DNA of 64,000 nucleotides from an uncultured Prevotellaceae bacterium (GTDB taxonomy: Bacteria; Bacteroidota; Bacteroidia; Bacteroidales; Bacteroidaceae): contig CADAAR010000020.1 of the NCBI GenBank assembly GCA_902785945.1, forward strand, positions 17,438 through 81,437, read 5' to 3'. A program made the position numbers and the translations under genes. The notes under the pieces were generated by a model. The model did no database searches. It was given only the letters and a program-made list of their open reading frames with translations, and was not told the DNA's origin. Each line of letters starts with the position of its first letter. Position 1 is the stretch's first letter. This document shows positions 8,115-17,519 of this stretch, piece by piece.

Positions 8115-9428
8115 ATGTATAAGTATTTTCCACATACGAATGAGGACCTTCAGGCGATGTTGGCTAAAGCGGGCGTAAAGAGTCTTGATGAACTCTATGC
8201 CCAGATTCCTGCGAGCATCCGCTTCAAAGGCGACTATGAGTTGCCGCTGGGTGCTAGTGAACTGGAGGTACGACAGGTATTTGAAAAACTCGGCTCTGAG
8301 ATCAAACAGTTGACCTGCTTTGCTGGTTTGGGTGTATATGACCACTACACCCCTTCCGTCATTCCCAGTCTGTTGCAGCGTTCGGAGTTCCTGACCTCTT
8401 ATACCCCCTATCAGGCAGAGATATCGCAAGGAACCCTGCACTATATCTTTGAATATCAGAGCATGATGGCTGAACTCACAGGCATGGATATTTCCAATGC
8501 CTCGATGTATGACGGCACCACCGCATGTGCTGAGGCGATGATGATGGCGGTGGCTGCTGGTAAGAAAGTCAATAAGGTGCTGGTGTCTGGCTGTCTCAAC
8601 CCCAAGACCTTTGAGGTGTTGAAGACCTATGCCTTGCATCAGAACATCGAACTTGAGGTGCTTCCTATTCGTGATGGTACTACCAGTCTTGAAGATGTGA
8701 AAGCCAAACTTGCTGAGGGTGGTTGTGCTGGTGTCATTGTCCAGCAGCCCAATCTCTATGGCATCGTTGAAGACTTTACGGGCTTTGCTGAAGCCTGTCA
8801 CGAACAGAAGGCTCTCTTTGTGATTGATAGTGTGGCTGCTGATCTTGCCGTTTTGAAGACACCTGGCGAATGGGGGGCAGACATCGCTACAGGCGATGGC
8901 CAGAGCTTGGGCATCCCCATGCAGTTTGGTGGCCCTTATGTGGGTTATATGTGCTGCACGGAGAAACTCATCCGCAAGATGCCTGGACGTATCGTTGGTA
9001 TGACCAAGGATAATCGTGACCAGAGAGCATTTGTTCTGACACTGCAGGCACGTGAGCAGCATATCCGTCGTCAGAAGGCAACCTCGAATATCTGTTCGAA
9101 CCAGAGTCTGATGGCGCTTTTTGTCACCATCTATATGTCGTTGATGGGCAAACATGGACTGAAGGAGGCTGCACAACTCTCCTATGCCGGTGCCCACTAT
9201 CTCTGCGACGAACTGCTGAAGACGGGACGTTTCAAGTTGGGTTATGACAAACCCTTCTTCAATGAGTTCTATGTGTTGTACGATGGCGATGCCCAGACCC
9301 TTTACCAGCGTTTCATCGAAGCCGGTTTCCTGGGTGGTGTTCAGGTAGATGAAGGTTTCCTCTTTGCTGTTACTGAGAAACGCACCAAGGAAGAGATTGA
9401 TAACTTTGTAAAGATAGCAGCCTTATGA
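8115..9428 (+). CDS. gcvPA: Glycine dehydrogenase (decarboxylating) subunit 1
   Basis: 437 residues, the N-terminal-type half of the P protein, which in many anaerobes is split into two genes. Contains [19 protein letters not shown] and [18 protein letters not shown], typical of the alpha subunit. It forms a heterotetramer with GcvPB and does not carry the PLP lysine. Its stop overlaps the start of gcvPB by 4 bases (ATGA at 9425-9428), so the two subunits are translationally coupled. Confidence 0.96.
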   Translation: MYKYFPHTNEDLQAMLAKAGVKSLDELYAQIPASIRFKGDYELPLGASELEVRQVFEKLGSEIKQLTCFAGLGVYDHYTPSVIPSLLQRSEFLTSYTPYQAEISQGTLHYIFEYQSMMAELTGMDISNASMYDGTTACAEAMMMAVAAGKKVNKVLVSGCLNPKTFEVLKTYALHQNIELEVLPIRDGTTSLEDVKAKLAEGGCAGVIVQQPNLYGIVEDFTGFAEACHEQKALFVIDSVAADLAVLKTPGEWGADIATGDGQSLGIPMQFGGPYVGYMCCTEKLIRKMPGRIVGMTKDNRDQRAFVLTLQAREQHIRRQKATSNICSNQSLMALFVTIYMSLMGKHGLKEAAQLSYAGAHYLCDELLKTGRFKLGYDKPFFNEFYVLYDGDAQTLYQRFIEAGFLGGVQVDEGFLFAVTEKRTKEEIDNFVKIAAL

Positions 9429-10834
9429 ATAACAAATTATATGGAAATCTGATCTTCGAACTCTCGAAGGAAGGCCGCAAGGGCTATAGTCTGCCAAGCA
9501 ACCATTTTGGCGACTATGAGATTCCCAAGGAATTATGCCGTTCTGAAGAGGCTGCCCTTCCTGAGTGTGATGAGTTGACTGTGGTGCGTCATTACACAAA
9601 CCTTTCTAATAATAACTTCGGTGTTGATACGGGCTTCTATCCGTTGGGATCCTGTACGATGAAGTACAACCCTAAGATCAATGAGGAGATGGCTGCCCTG
9701 CCACAGTTCCAGAACATCCATCCGATGCAGCCTGAGCATACCGTCTATGGTGCCAAAGCACTCGTCATCCTGTTGGAGAAATCACTCTGCGCCCTTACAG
9801 GATTAGCCCATTTCACCTTTAAGCCCTATGCTGGTGCCCATGGTGAACTGACGGGGCTGATGACCATCGATAATTATCACCGTTCGCGGGGTGATTTCCA
9901 GCGTAAGAAGGTGATAGTACCAGATAGCGCCCACGGTACAAATCCAGCTTCTGCTGCCGTCTGTGGCTTAGAGATTATCGAGGTGAAGTCTACACCAGAA
10001 GGTCTGGTAGATCTGGAAGACCTGGAAAGGATCGTCGCAGAGCAGGGCCCTGACATCGCTGCGATGATGATGACCAATCCCAACACCCTCGGACTCTTCG
10101 AGACGAGCATCCCTGCGATTGCGAAACTGATTCATGACTGCGGTGGCCTGATGTATTATGATGGTGCTAACCTGAATCCGATGCTCGGTGCCTGTCGCCC
10201 TGGTGATATGGGCTTCGATGTGATGCACATCAACCTGCATAAGACCTTCTCAACACCTCATGGTGGCGGTGGTCCTGGTTCGGGTCCAGTGGGCGTACGT
10301 GAGGGCTTGCAGGAGTTCTTCCCCTTTGTATCGCCCTATCAAGGCAATTATGCCGTGATGATGCGGGCTTATGCCTATATCTGTTCTTTAGGTCGAGAGA
10401 ATATCAAATTGGTAGGGCCACTGGCCACACTGAATGCAAACTATATCAAGGAGTCGCTGAAGGATGTCTACGAACTGCCAATCGACACAACCTGCTGTCA
10501 CGAGTTCGTCTTTGATGGCCTGAAGGATAAGTCTACTGGCGTTACGACGATGGATGTAGCGAAGCGTCTGTTGGACTATGGCTATCACGCACCAACGATT
10601 TACTTCCCGTTGCTCTTCCATGAGTCTCTGATGATTGAGCCTACGGAGAATGAGTCGAAAGAGACACTTGATGGCTTTATTGCTGTGATGCGTCAGATAG
10701 CTGAGGAGGCGAAGAATGATCCGGATTTGGTGAAGTCGGCTCCTCACGATACGCCAATTGGTCGTGTGGATGATGTCCTCGCTGCCAAGCATCCAGTCAC
10801 CACCTATAAACAGATGAAGAATGAACAAGACTGA
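9425..10834 (+). CDS. gcvPB: Glycine dehydrogenase (decarboxylating) subunit 2
   Basis: 469 residues. The PLP-binding subunit: Lys273 in [18 protein letters not shown] is the Schiff-base lysine next to the glycine-rich loop. The N-terminal part has [20 protein letters not shown], usual for this subunit. It decarboxylates glycine and loads the aminomethyl group on lipoyl-GcvH. The C-terminus (QMKNEQD) overlaps the lpd start by 14 bases. Confidence 0.96.
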   Translation: MNNKLYGNLIFELSKEGRKGYSLPSNHFGDYEIPKELCRSEEAALPECDELTVVRHYTNLSNNNFGVDTGFYPLGSCTMKYNPKINEEMAALPQFQNIHPMQPEHTVYGAKALVILLEKSLCALTGLAHFTFKPYAGAHGELTGLMTIDNYHRSRGDFQRKKVIVPDSAHGTNPASAAVCGLEIIEVKSTPEGLVDLEDLERIVAEQGPDIAAMMMTNPNTLGLFETSIPAIAKLIHDCGGLMYYDGANLNPMLGACRPGDMGFDVMHINLHKTFSTPHGGGGPGSGPVGVREGLQEFFPFVSPYQGNYAVMMRAYAYICSLGRENIKLVGPLATLNANYIKESLKDVYELPIDTTCCHEFVFDGLKDKSTGVTTMDVAKRLLDYGYHAPTIYFPLLFHESLMIEPTENESKETLDGFIAVMRQIAEEAKNDPDLVKSAPHDTPIGRVDDVLAAKHPVTTYKQMKNEQD

Positions 10835-12041
10835 TCTGATTATTATTGGTGCAGGACCTGGAGGCTATCGTGCTGCAGAATATGCCGCTAAGAATGGTCT
10901 TAAAGTTGTGATATTTGAAGGCTCTGAGGTCGGTGGAACATGTCTTAACGTTGGCTGTATTCCCACAAAGACATACGTCCACTCTGCCACCTTTGCTGAG
11001 GCTCGTGAGCGAATGGCTCAGGTTGTACCTCAGCTCCGTGCAGGTGTTGAAGGTATCCTCTCTCACCCCAATATCACTTTGGTGCGTGAAAAGGGTGTTT
11101 TTGCTGATGCCCATACGGTTGGTGACTATACCGCAGACAACATTATCATTGCTACAGGCTCAGAAACCAAATGGCTTCCGATTAAGGGTTGTGATGATCC
11201 TCGTGTCGTCGACTCTACTGGCTTGCTCAATCTCGATACTCTCCCTAAGCGGCTCTGTATTATCGGAGCTGGTGTCATCGGGATGGAGTTTGCCTCTGTG
11301 TTCCATCGCTTTGGTTCCGAGGTGACGGTTATTGAGTATCTGAAAGAATGCCTTCCTGCCCTTGACAGCGACATTGCCAAGCGCCTGCGTAAGCTCTTGG
11401 AGAAACGTGGCATTACCTTTAAGATGAAGACAGCCGTTGAGAATGTCGCCGATATCGATGCAGATGCTATCCTGATGGCCACAGGCAGAAAACCTCGTGG
11501 TCAGAAGGATTTTGCCAATGCGGGCATAGAGTTCGATGAACGTAAGGGAGTTGTTGTGGATGATAACTTCAAGACTACCGTGAATGGTATCTACGCCATT
11601 GGAGATGTTAATGGAAAGCAGATGCTGGCTCATGCGGCAGAGATGCAGGCCATACGTGCTGTGAACCATATCATCGGCAAGAAGGATGGCATCGACTTCA
11701 GCATTATGCCTGCTGCAATATTCACGCAACCAGAAGCTGCCTGTGTCGGTCCTACAGAGGATCAGCTAAAGGAGCAAGGTATAGCATACGAATGCAAGAA
11801 ATCATTCTGGCGTGCCAATGGCAAGGCTCTTGCGATGAACGAATCTGAGGGCCTGCTCAAACTCTTTGTGTCTCCAGAGGATTTGATCTTAGGATGTCAT
11901 GCTTATGGTGCCCATGCTGCTGATATTGTGCAGGAGGTCTCAGTACTGACGTGCAAGCAGACTACTCTCCACGAACTTGCTGATATGGTACATATCCATC
12001 CAACTCTATCAGAGATATTGAAAAACGCTGCGGAAAACTAA
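10821..12041 (+). CDS. lpd: Dihydrolipoyl dehydrogenase (L protein)
   Basis: 406 residues, shorter than the usual 450-475; the segment between the redox motif and the second nucleotide-binding site is compact. The FAD fingerprint [12 protein letters not shown] is at the N-terminus, the redox disulphide is [10 protein letters not shown] near residue 40, the NAD-binding [13 protein letters not shown] is near residue 150, and the C-terminal HIHPTLSE carries the catalytic His/Glu pair. Reoxidises the dihydrolipoyl arm of GcvH. Last gene of the operon; its last codons form half of a bidirectional terminator. Confidence 0.93.
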   Translation: MNKTDLIIIGAGPGGYRAAEYAAKNGLKVVIFEGSEVGGTCLNVGCIPTKTYVHSATFAEARERMAQVVPQLRAGVEGILSHPNITLVREKGVFADAHTVGDYTADNIIIATGSETKWLPIKGCDDPRVVDSTGLLNLDTLPKRLCIIGAGVIGMEFASVFHRFGSEVTVIEYLKECLPALDSDIAKRLRKLLEKRGITFKMKTAVENVADIDADAILMATGRKPRGQKDFANAGIEFDERKGVVVDDNFKTTVNGIYAIGDVNGKQMLAHAAEMQAIRAVNHIIGKKDGIDFSIMPAAIFTQPEAACVGPTEDQLKEQGIAYECKKSFWRANGKALAMNESEGLLKLFVSPEDLILGCHAYGAHAADIVQEVSVLTCKQTTLHELADMVHIHPTLSEILKNAAEN

Positions 12042-12055
12042 TCCGCAGCGTTTTT
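12021..12055. terminator. Bidirectional terminator formed by the coding ends of lpd and purN
   Basis: A perfect 13-bp stem, AAAAACGCTGCGG (12021-12033) with CCGCAGCGTTTTT (12043-12055), has a 9-base loop. Each arm gives a T-run on one strand. Both stop codons (TAA 12039-12041 for lpd, TAG 12038-12040 on the minus strand for purN) lie in the loop, so each gene encodes one arm, and both proteins end in KNAA plus one or two residues. Confidence 0.9.
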
Positions 12056-12619
12056 GATAATTTCTTCTACTACTTTGGGGAAGTGCGCCATCTCCAGTTG
12101 GTGCTCTTTTTCTGCAATATCGTCGACGGTGTCGTCAGGCGAGAGCGCCACCTTGAATTGTGCGATGATTTCTCCTGCGTCGCAGACGGGTGTCACCCAG
12201 TGAACGGTCATGCCCGTTTCTGTCTCTCCTGCAGCCTTTACGGCCTCATGCACATGGTGGCCCCACATGCCTTTGCCGCCGTATTTCGGCAACAGGGCGG
12301 GGTGGAGGTTGATCATCTTATGGGGATAGGCATCGATCAGGTAGTTGGGAATGAGCGGCAGCCATCCTGCCAATACGATGAATCCGATGTCGTACTTCCT
12401 GAGGAGGGGCATCATCACGTCAGGATTATTCAGGTCTGCCTTTGGGGCAACGGCGGTGGGCACACCAAGTCGCTCTGCCCTTACCAATGCATAGGCATCG
12501 GGCTTGTTACTTACTACTAAGGCGGTATTTACCAACTCGGAACCTTTGAAATATTTAATCAGGTTTTCGCAGTTGGTTCCACCCCCTGATACGAAGATGG
12601 CTATGTTCGTTTTCTCCAT
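12038..12619 (-). CDS. purN: Phosphoribosylglycinamide formyltransferase
   Basis: 193 residues, usual length. Transfers the formyl group of 10-formyl-THF to GAR in purine synthesis. Shows IAIFVSGGGTNCENLIKYF at the N-terminus, the catalytic region MINLHPALLPKYGGKGMWG with the conserved His, and ETGMTVHWVTPVCDAGEII with the catalytic Asp. Follows ddh by 2 bases on the minus strand and converges on lpd. One-carbon units made by the neighbouring glycine cleavage system feed this reaction. Confidence 0.95.
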   Translation of the reverse strand: MEKTNIAIFVSGGGTNCENLIKYFKGSELVNTALVVSNKPDAYALVRAERLGVPTAVAPKADLNNPDVMMPLLRKYDIGFIVLAGWLPLIPNYLIDAYPHKMINLHPALLPKYGGKGMWGHHVHEAVKAAGETETGMTVHWVTPVCDAGEIIAQFKVALSPDDTVDDIAEKEHQLEMAHFPKVVEEIIKNAAD

Positions 12620-12621
12620 AT

Positions 12622-13521
12622 TTAAACCAAATGCTCGATGAGGTCAGCGCGGTCACCAGGGAGCATATCGATGACGGGAATCTCGACCATTGTGTAGCAG
12701 CCGGGCTGGAGACGCATGGAGGCGCGGGCAACGTTAACCAAGACCTGACCAGTCAGGGCAGGGTTGTTAATGCTCATGTTGAATTCCAGACGCTGGTTCT
12801 GCGTCTTACCGCTGACACCTTTGCGCACGAGGTTTACACCATGGCCCATATCGCGCACGTCATCAACGCTCTCCACCTGGAATACGTGGGTCTCGTCGCT
12901 GGCGAAGTAGGGATCGGCCTTGATGTCCTTTGTTACGTCTTCGAGCTTTGCACCATCTTCGAGCTCGACATAGACCATACGACGATGGATGCCCTCACCC
13001 AAAGGAATGGTCATGGAAAGGGCGTTCTTAACACCTTTCTTCGAACGTACGCAGACACTATGTCCCATAGACATGCCAGGGCCAAAGTTGGTATAGCTGA
13101 GACCTTTGGGGGCGAGGCTCTGCATGAGGGTGCGTACGATGGAGTCGCTACCCGGATCCCAGCCGGCAGCAATCACACTCACGGTGTTAGTCTGTTGATT
13201 GAGCTTCATCAGACGCTCACGATAGCCACGTATGTTGGTATGGATGTCGAAAGAGTCGACGGTATTGATGCCGAGGGGCAGAATCTGGTTGGCATATTCC
13301 TCACAACTACGGGTGGGGGTGGCCAGAATGGCGACATCGACATCCTTCAGTTCGCGGATGTCTTTTACCACGTCGTACTGAGCCAACTCTGCGGGCTTGT
13401 TCTCTGCGCCATTGCGACGTACAATACCTGCCACCTCAAAGTCAGGGGCGGTCTCCAATGCCTCGAGGGCGTACTTTCCAATGTTGCCGTAACCTACGAC
13501 GGCTGCTCTGATTTTCTTCAT
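12622..13521 (-). CDS. ddh: meso-Diaminopimelate D-dehydrogenase
   Basis: 299 residues from the ATG at 13521; the longer frame to 13614 adds a basic 31-residue stretch that overlaps the preceding gene and the likely promoter, so it is rejected. NADPH-dependent enzyme making meso-DAP from tetrahydrodipicolinate and ammonia in one step. N-terminal Rossmann motif AAVVGYGNIGKYALEAL, then GIVRRNG, and the substrate-loop region AAGWDPGSDSIVRTL. With dapL and dapF also here, the cell appears to have two routes to meso-DAP. Confidence 0.93.
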   Translation of the reverse strand: MKKIRAAVVGYGNIGKYALEALETAPDFEVAGIVRRNGAENKPAELAQYDVVKDIRELKDVDVAILATPTRSCEEYANQILPLGINTVDSFDIHTNIRGYRERLMKLNQQTNTVSVIAAGWDPGSDSIVRTLMQSLAPKGLSYTNFGPGMSMGHSVCVRSKKGVKNALSMTIPLGEGIHRRMVYVELEDGAKLEDVTKDIKADPYFASDETHVFQVESVDDVRDMGHGVNLVRKGVSGKTQNQRLEFNMSINNPALTGQVLVNVARASMRLQPGCYTMVEIPVIDMLPGDRADLIEHLV

Positions 13522-13560
13522 ATTGATAAGTTTTTGTCGGTTGATTCTTCTTTTCGGCGG

Positions 13561-13568
13561 CAAAATTA
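13561..13568 (-). promoter_or_regulatory. Possible -7 box of ddh-purN
   Basis: TAATTTTG on the minus strand, 39 bases before the ddh start. No TTTG is found 19-21 bases upstream, so this is only a partial match; ddh may also be read from the upstream esterase gene. Confidence 0.4.
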
Positions 13569-13610
13569 CACTTTTTCTTTGAAAAACGTGACGCTTTGCT
13601 CGAAAAATTT

Positions 13611-15266
13611 TCATTTTGCTTTCAAATACTTAGCCAGAGGCGACTGATTATCACGCAAACCCTTGGCAACACTGCGGGCATTCATCTGGGCACCGAGCAG
13701 CGAGGTGTGGGTATGATCGTGATTGAAGTATCTCGAAGCCTTTGTCTTGCTCTTGGTCGCATCCTTCGATGCGAACTTCTTGTCGAGGAAGTCGGCAGAG
13801 ATGTTGTGTACATCAACGAACTCGACACCAGTCTGCTCTACCACCTCGCGATACCATTTGCCATAGGTGTCATTGCGTCGCTCTATCTTGCCGTTGGGCC
13901 ATTCGTTGCGAGGCGTGAGGGAGAGTAGGATAGGGGTAGCGCCTTTCTCGCGCACATCATCGATGAACTTACGGAGATACCAGCCGAAGGAATAGACCAC
14001 CTCATAGCTGCCGTCGGCCTCCATCTTGTAGACATGACAGGTGTCGGCTGTGCCGGGAATGACGCCTCGCCCCTTCTTATCATTGATGGGACAGATATCA
14101 TTATGGCCAAACTGCAACAGCACAAAATCGCCAGGTTGCAAGGCATTGTAGACTTTCTCCCAACGACCTTCGCGAAGATAGGTCTTTGTGGAACGGCCTG
14201 CCATTGCCACATTCTCCCAGACAATCTTGGCGGGGTCGAAGATAAGACCAGCCTGTGAGCCCCAACCCCACATGCCGTCTGCGTCCTTGTCGTTGTTCTT
14301 GACGGTAGAGTCGCCCGTGATAAAGACCATAGGTTTGCCCTTTTCACGCTTCTGACCGTAGGCCTGCAGCGGCACATTAACCATCATGGTCTGGAGTGGC
14401 TTGAGTTGTGGATTTGCAGAATAGAAGATGCCTTCAGCCGCGGAACGTGCATTCAGCTCGGCTCCAAAAGCAGAGGTGTGGATATGATCGCCAAAGAAAT
14501 GATACTGCTCCTTCCAACGACTGAATTGGTCAATCTTCGCGCCAGAGATTTCGTTGAGGTCGACGAAGGGCACACCTTCGATGGCAGCGATATAGGCAGC
14601 CCACTGCGTCTGTGGCTTGCGCACAATCTTACCAGTCTTGGGGTCGTAGGCATCGCGTGGAGTGAGCGACATCAAGATGGGATTGGCTCCTTTGGCGCGT
14701 GTCTCAGCGATATAACGGCGTAAGTAATTTCCATAGCTATAAACGGTGTCGTTGGCTTGTTTACGTTCGTTGAAGCCAACGATCATCGTATCAGGGTCGA
14801 CACCATCGATAACGCCACGGGCCCGTTTGGCATCGAAGAAATCGGCGTGGTCGTTGTGGCCGATGCTCACGATGACCCAGTCGCCTGCCTTCAGAGACTC
14901 ACGGACAGCTGGCCACAAGTCTGTATAGAAGGTACGTGTGGACATGCCACCCAAAGCCTGATTCTCAACAGAGATTCTTCGGCCATCAAAATATTTGTTG
15001 AAGAAATAACCCCAGCCCCATTGACCGTTGTTGCCGTTGCCCAAGGTGCCGTTGCGCATGGTGCTGTTACCTATAAGGAAAAGCACAGGGTTATCACCTT
15101 GGCGCGTGCTGCCTGGTGCAGGGCGATTCATGAGGGCCTTTGCGATAGAGTCTGGTGTGTTGTCAATCACTTTCTCCTCACCTGGCGTTGGCAGATTATC
15201 AAAAGCCTGGGCCATTAACGTCAGCGTGAGAAGGAGGGTAGTTAGTGTTGTAAGTAGTCGTTTCAT
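13611..15266 (-). CDS. Secreted esterase with two SGNH (rhamnogalacturonan acetylesterase-like) domains
   Basis: 551 residues. MKRLLTTLTTLLLTLTLMAQA is a signal peptide. Two SGNH-hydrolase domains follow. Domain 1 (about 60-290) has block I LFLIGNSTMRN, block III SIGHNDHAD and block V HIHTSAFGAELNA. Domain 2 (about 310-545) has FITGDSTVKNN, QFGHNDICPI and HDHTHTSLLGAQMNARS. Domain 1 has Asn in place of the usual Asp of GDS, but Ser is kept. CE12-type relatives deacetylate pectic rhamnogalacturonan, so a role in plant polysaccharide use is likely. It starts 10 bases after the DUF486 gene, so the two are probably co-transcribed. Confidence 0.88.
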   Translation of the reverse strand: MKRLLTTLTTLLLTLTLMAQAFDNLPTPGEEKVIDNTPDSIAKALMNRPAPGSTRQGDNPVLFLIGNSTMRNGTLGNGNNGQWGWGYFFNKYFDGRRISVENQALGGMSTRTFYTDLWPAVRESLKAGDWVIVSIGHNDHADFFDAKRARGVIDGVDPDTMIVGFNERKQANDTVYSYGNYLRRYIAETRAKGANPILMSLTPRDAYDPKTGKIVRKPQTQWAAYIAAIEGVPFVDLNEISGAKIDQFSRWKEQYHFFGDHIHTSAFGAELNARSAAEGIFYSANPQLKPLQTMMVNVPLQAYGQKREKGKPMVFITGDSTVKNNDKDADGMWGWGSQAGLIFDPAKIVWENVAMAGRSTKTYLREGRWEKVYNALQPGDFVLLQFGHNDICPINDKKGRGVIPGTADTCHVYKMEADGSYEVVYSFGWYLRKFIDDVREKGATPILLSLTPRNEWPNGKIERRNDTYGKWYREVVEQTGVEFVDVHNISADFLDKKFASKDATKSKTKASRYFNHDHTHTSLLGAQMNARSVAKGLRDNQSPLAKYLKAK

Positions 15267-15276
15267 ATCAATTATC

Positions 15277-15651
15277 TTATGGTTTCATAAAGACAAAATA
15301 AACGGCAGCGACAAGACAGAGGGCCGCAGCTGCATGGTTCCAATGGAGCTGTTCATGCTGAAAGATTAAGTTGGCAATAACAGCGAACACCACAAGAGAA
15401 ATGCACTCCTGGATTACTTTCAACTGTACAAGGTTGAAGGGACCACCGTTATCAATAAAGCCGAGACGATTAGCGGGAACTTGGCAGCAGTACTCGAAAA
15501 AGGCAATCATCCAGGAAAAAGCTATGACCAGATAAAGGGGCCAATTGGTAGAAACGCCCGACTGCTGGAGACGCAGATGGCCATACCAAGCGAAAGTCAT
15601 GAACACATTGCTCATTATGAGCAGCAGAATTGTATAAATACCATTTGTCAT
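15277..15651 (-). CDS. DUF486-family four-helix membrane protein
   Basis: 124 residues with four hydrophobic helices: GIYTILLLIMSNVFMTFAWY, LYLVIAFSWMIAFFEYC, CISLVVFAVIANLIF, AAAALCLVAAVYFVF. The motif CCQVPANRLG after helix 2 is typical of DUF486 (small drug/metabolite-transporter-like proteins). No function is established for the family. Ten bases upstream of the esterase gene. Confidence 0.85.
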   Translation of the reverse strand: MTNGIYTILLLIMSNVFMTFAWYGHLRLQQSGVSTNWPLYLVIAFSWMIAFFEYCCQVPANRLGFIDNGGPFNLVQLKVIQECISLVVFAVIANLIFQHEQLHWNHAAAALCLVAAVYFVFMKP

Positions 15652-15676
15652 GGGGTCGGTAATTTTAAAAACGGTG

Positions 15677-15684
15677 CAAAATTA
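15677..15684 (-). promoter_or_regulatory. -7 box of the DUF486-esterase unit
   Basis: TAATTTTG on the minus strand, 25 bases before the ATG. An ATTG lies 17 bases upstream, shorter than the usual spacing. Confidence 0.5.
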
Positions 15685-15766
15685 CAAAAATAATCGGGTA
15701 ACAATGCCTAATATTTGATTTTTTTTCTTAACTTTGCAACCGAACGCAATCCTAAAGACTTTAAAT

Positions 15767-16468
15767 ATGACAAGGAAACAATTACAATCCCTGCTATCCA
15801 TTGCTGCGATGGCGATGCTGGCACTTAGTATGGTAGCCTGTGGTAATAAAACAGGCGAAGGTTCTTCAAATGGTGACTCGCTGTCAGTTAGTACGGCGCA
15901 GACACCTAGTGACGCGCAGCATTCGGCAGAGTTTATTACCCTCCGAATCGATACCATCTACCAACTGCGCAACAATGAGAAATGCTGCTCAGAACGCTAT
16001 CTGGCACTCTTCAACAAAGCTCAGCAGATCAGTGAAGAAGATGGGACGTTGTTTATCGATTCAGACCATTGGGTAGCTGGTCAGGATATGGATGAGGAGT
16101 GGAGCTATGAGTTGATGTCTGTCAACAACATTACCGATTCGACAGCTCAAGCCACGATGAACATCCACAATTATGCTGATCAGAAAGTGGTGCTTGACCT
16201 TGTGTTTGAGCGTGGAACATGGTTTGTCGATAACTTCCATTTCTTCTTTGAGGGCTCTGACTACGATGGTGACGGTAATAGTATTCCAGGTTCAGAAGGC
16301 ATGAAGGAGACCGACGAGGTGAAGGAACTCCAGAATTACATCCAGCAGGTTGCTGATCGTGAGGGACAGGAGGCCGAAGCTGCCATAGACATTCCGAGAG
16401 GAGAGAAACGTGTTGATGCTGCTCTTAAGGCGGCACGTAAGCGTGTTGACGCAGCAACGGGCAACTGA
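15767..16468 (+). CDS. Lipoprotein of unknown function (DUF3828-like)
   Basis: 233 residues from the ATG at 15767; the longer frame from 15734 begins inside a TAACTTTG -7 box (15729-15736). The signal peptide MTRKQLQSLLSIAAMAMLALS runs into the lipobox MVAC, so it is an exported lipoprotein. The mature part has a YLALFNKAQQIS-type helix, then WVAGQDMDEEWSYELM and LVFERGTWFVDNFHFF, reminiscent of DUF3828 proteins. The last 40 or so residues are charged. Function unknown. Confidence 0.75.
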   Translation: MTRKQLQSLLSIAAMAMLALSMVACGNKTGEGSSNGDSLSVSTAQTPSDAQHSAEFITLRIDTIYQLRNNEKCCSERYLALFNKAQQISEEDGTLFIDSDHWVAGQDMDEEWSYELMSVNNITDSTAQATMNIHNYADQKVVLDLVFERGTWFVDNFHFFFEGSDYDGDGNSIPGSEGMKETDEVKELQNYIQQVADREGQEAEAAIDIPRGEKRVDAALKAARKRVDAATGN

Positions 16469-16567
16469 TTATTTGCATTGTTAGCGCAATAAGCGTCTGT
16501 TTTGCAGACAATTTCATTGCACAAATCGGCTAAAGTGTGCACATTTTGGTCGATTTTGTGCATTTTA

Positions 16568-16599
16568 TTTGGCTGTGTGGGTAATTTGTAGTACCTTTG
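16568..16599 (+). promoter_or_regulatory. Promoter of the etfBA operon
   Basis: TTTG (16568-16571), 20 bases, TACCTTTG (16592-16599), a perfect Bacteroidetes promoter 41 bases before etfB. Confidence 0.85.
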
Positions 16600-16639
16600 C
16601 AGCCGTTTTCAGAGAATACACATTATTAATAATATATAT

Positions 16640-17512
16640 ATGGCTTTAAAAATTGTTGTTCTGGCCAAACAAGTGCCAGACACCCGTAACGTGGGTAAGG
16701 ATGCAATGACTGCCGAAGGAACGGTAAACCGTGCTGCCTTACCCGCCATCTTCAATCCAGAAGATTTGAACGCCTTGGAGCAGGCCCTTCGCCTGAAGGA
16801 ACAGAATCCGGGCTCAACAGTAGGAATCCTCACGATGGGTCCTCCACGTGCAGGTGAGATCATCCGTCAGGGACTTTATCGTGGCGCTGATACTGGTTGG
16901 TTGTTGACTGACCGTCTCTTTGCAGGTGCCGATACCCTCGCTACTTCTTATGCTTTGGCTACTGCCATTAAGAAGATTGGCGACGTAGACATCGTGATTG
17001 GTGGCCGTCAGGCTATCGACGGTGATACCGCTCAGGTAGGTCCTCAGGTGGCTCAGAAACTGGGTCTCAATCAGGTGACTTATGCTGAGGAAGTTCTCTC
17101 TGTGAAAGATGGTAAGGCTACCATCAAGCGCGTGATCGACGGTGGTGTGGAGACTGTTGAGGCTCCGCTGCCTGTGGTTATTACTGTGAATGGTTCAGCT
17201 GCTCCCTGCCGCCCCCAGAACGCTAAGCTGGTGATGAAGTACAAGCGCGCTACCTGTCCTATGGAGCGTCCTGCTGAGGGCACACCATACGATTATCTGT
17301 ATGATGAGCGCCCTGAGCTGACACTGAACCAGTGGAGCGTGGCTGATGTCGATGGCGATGTAAACCAGTGCGGTCTGAATGGCTCTCCCACCAAGGTGAA
17401 GGCCATCAAGAACATTGTGTTCCAGGCTAAGGAGTCGAAGACTTTGACGGCTTCTGATGCTGATATCGAGGGAATGATCAAAGAATTGTTGGACGAGAAG
17501 ATTATTGGCTGA
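16640..17512 (+). CDS. etfB: Electron transfer flavoprotein, beta subunit
   Basis: 290 residues. Small subunit of the FAD/AMP-containing electron carrier. Begins ALKIVVLAKQVPDTRNVG and contains IVIGGRQAIDGDTAQVGPQVA, the ETF-beta signature, near residue 120. Followed after 7 bases by etfA and then an acyl-CoA dehydrogenase, so it is the electron acceptor or donor of that enzyme. In anaerobes such modules can also bifurcate electrons; the sequence alone does not settle this. Confidence 0.95.
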   Translation: MALKIVVLAKQVPDTRNVGKDAMTAEGTVNRAALPAIFNPEDLNALEQALRLKEQNPGSTVGILTMGPPRAGEIIRQGLYRGADTGWLLTDRLFAGADTLATSYALATAIKKIGDVDIVIGGRQAIDGDTAQVGPQVAQKLGLNQVTYAEEVLSVKDGKATIKRVIDGGVETVEAPLPVVITVNGSAAPCRPQNAKLVMKYKRATCPMERPAEGTPYDYLYDERPELTLNQWSVADVDGDVNQCGLNGSPTKVKAIKNIVFQAKESKTLTASDADIEGMIKELLDEKIIG

Positions 17513-17519
17513 TTGAGAT

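Noticed and set aside
8082-9197. 371-codon open frame on the minus strand
   Set aside because: Lies wholly opposite gcvPA, has no recognisable domain and a His/Thr/Leu-rich composition typical of antisense shadow frames.
12631-13647. 338-codon open frame on the plus strand
   Set aside because: Exactly opposite ddh, which is a clear enzyme with all motifs; the plus-strand translation has none.
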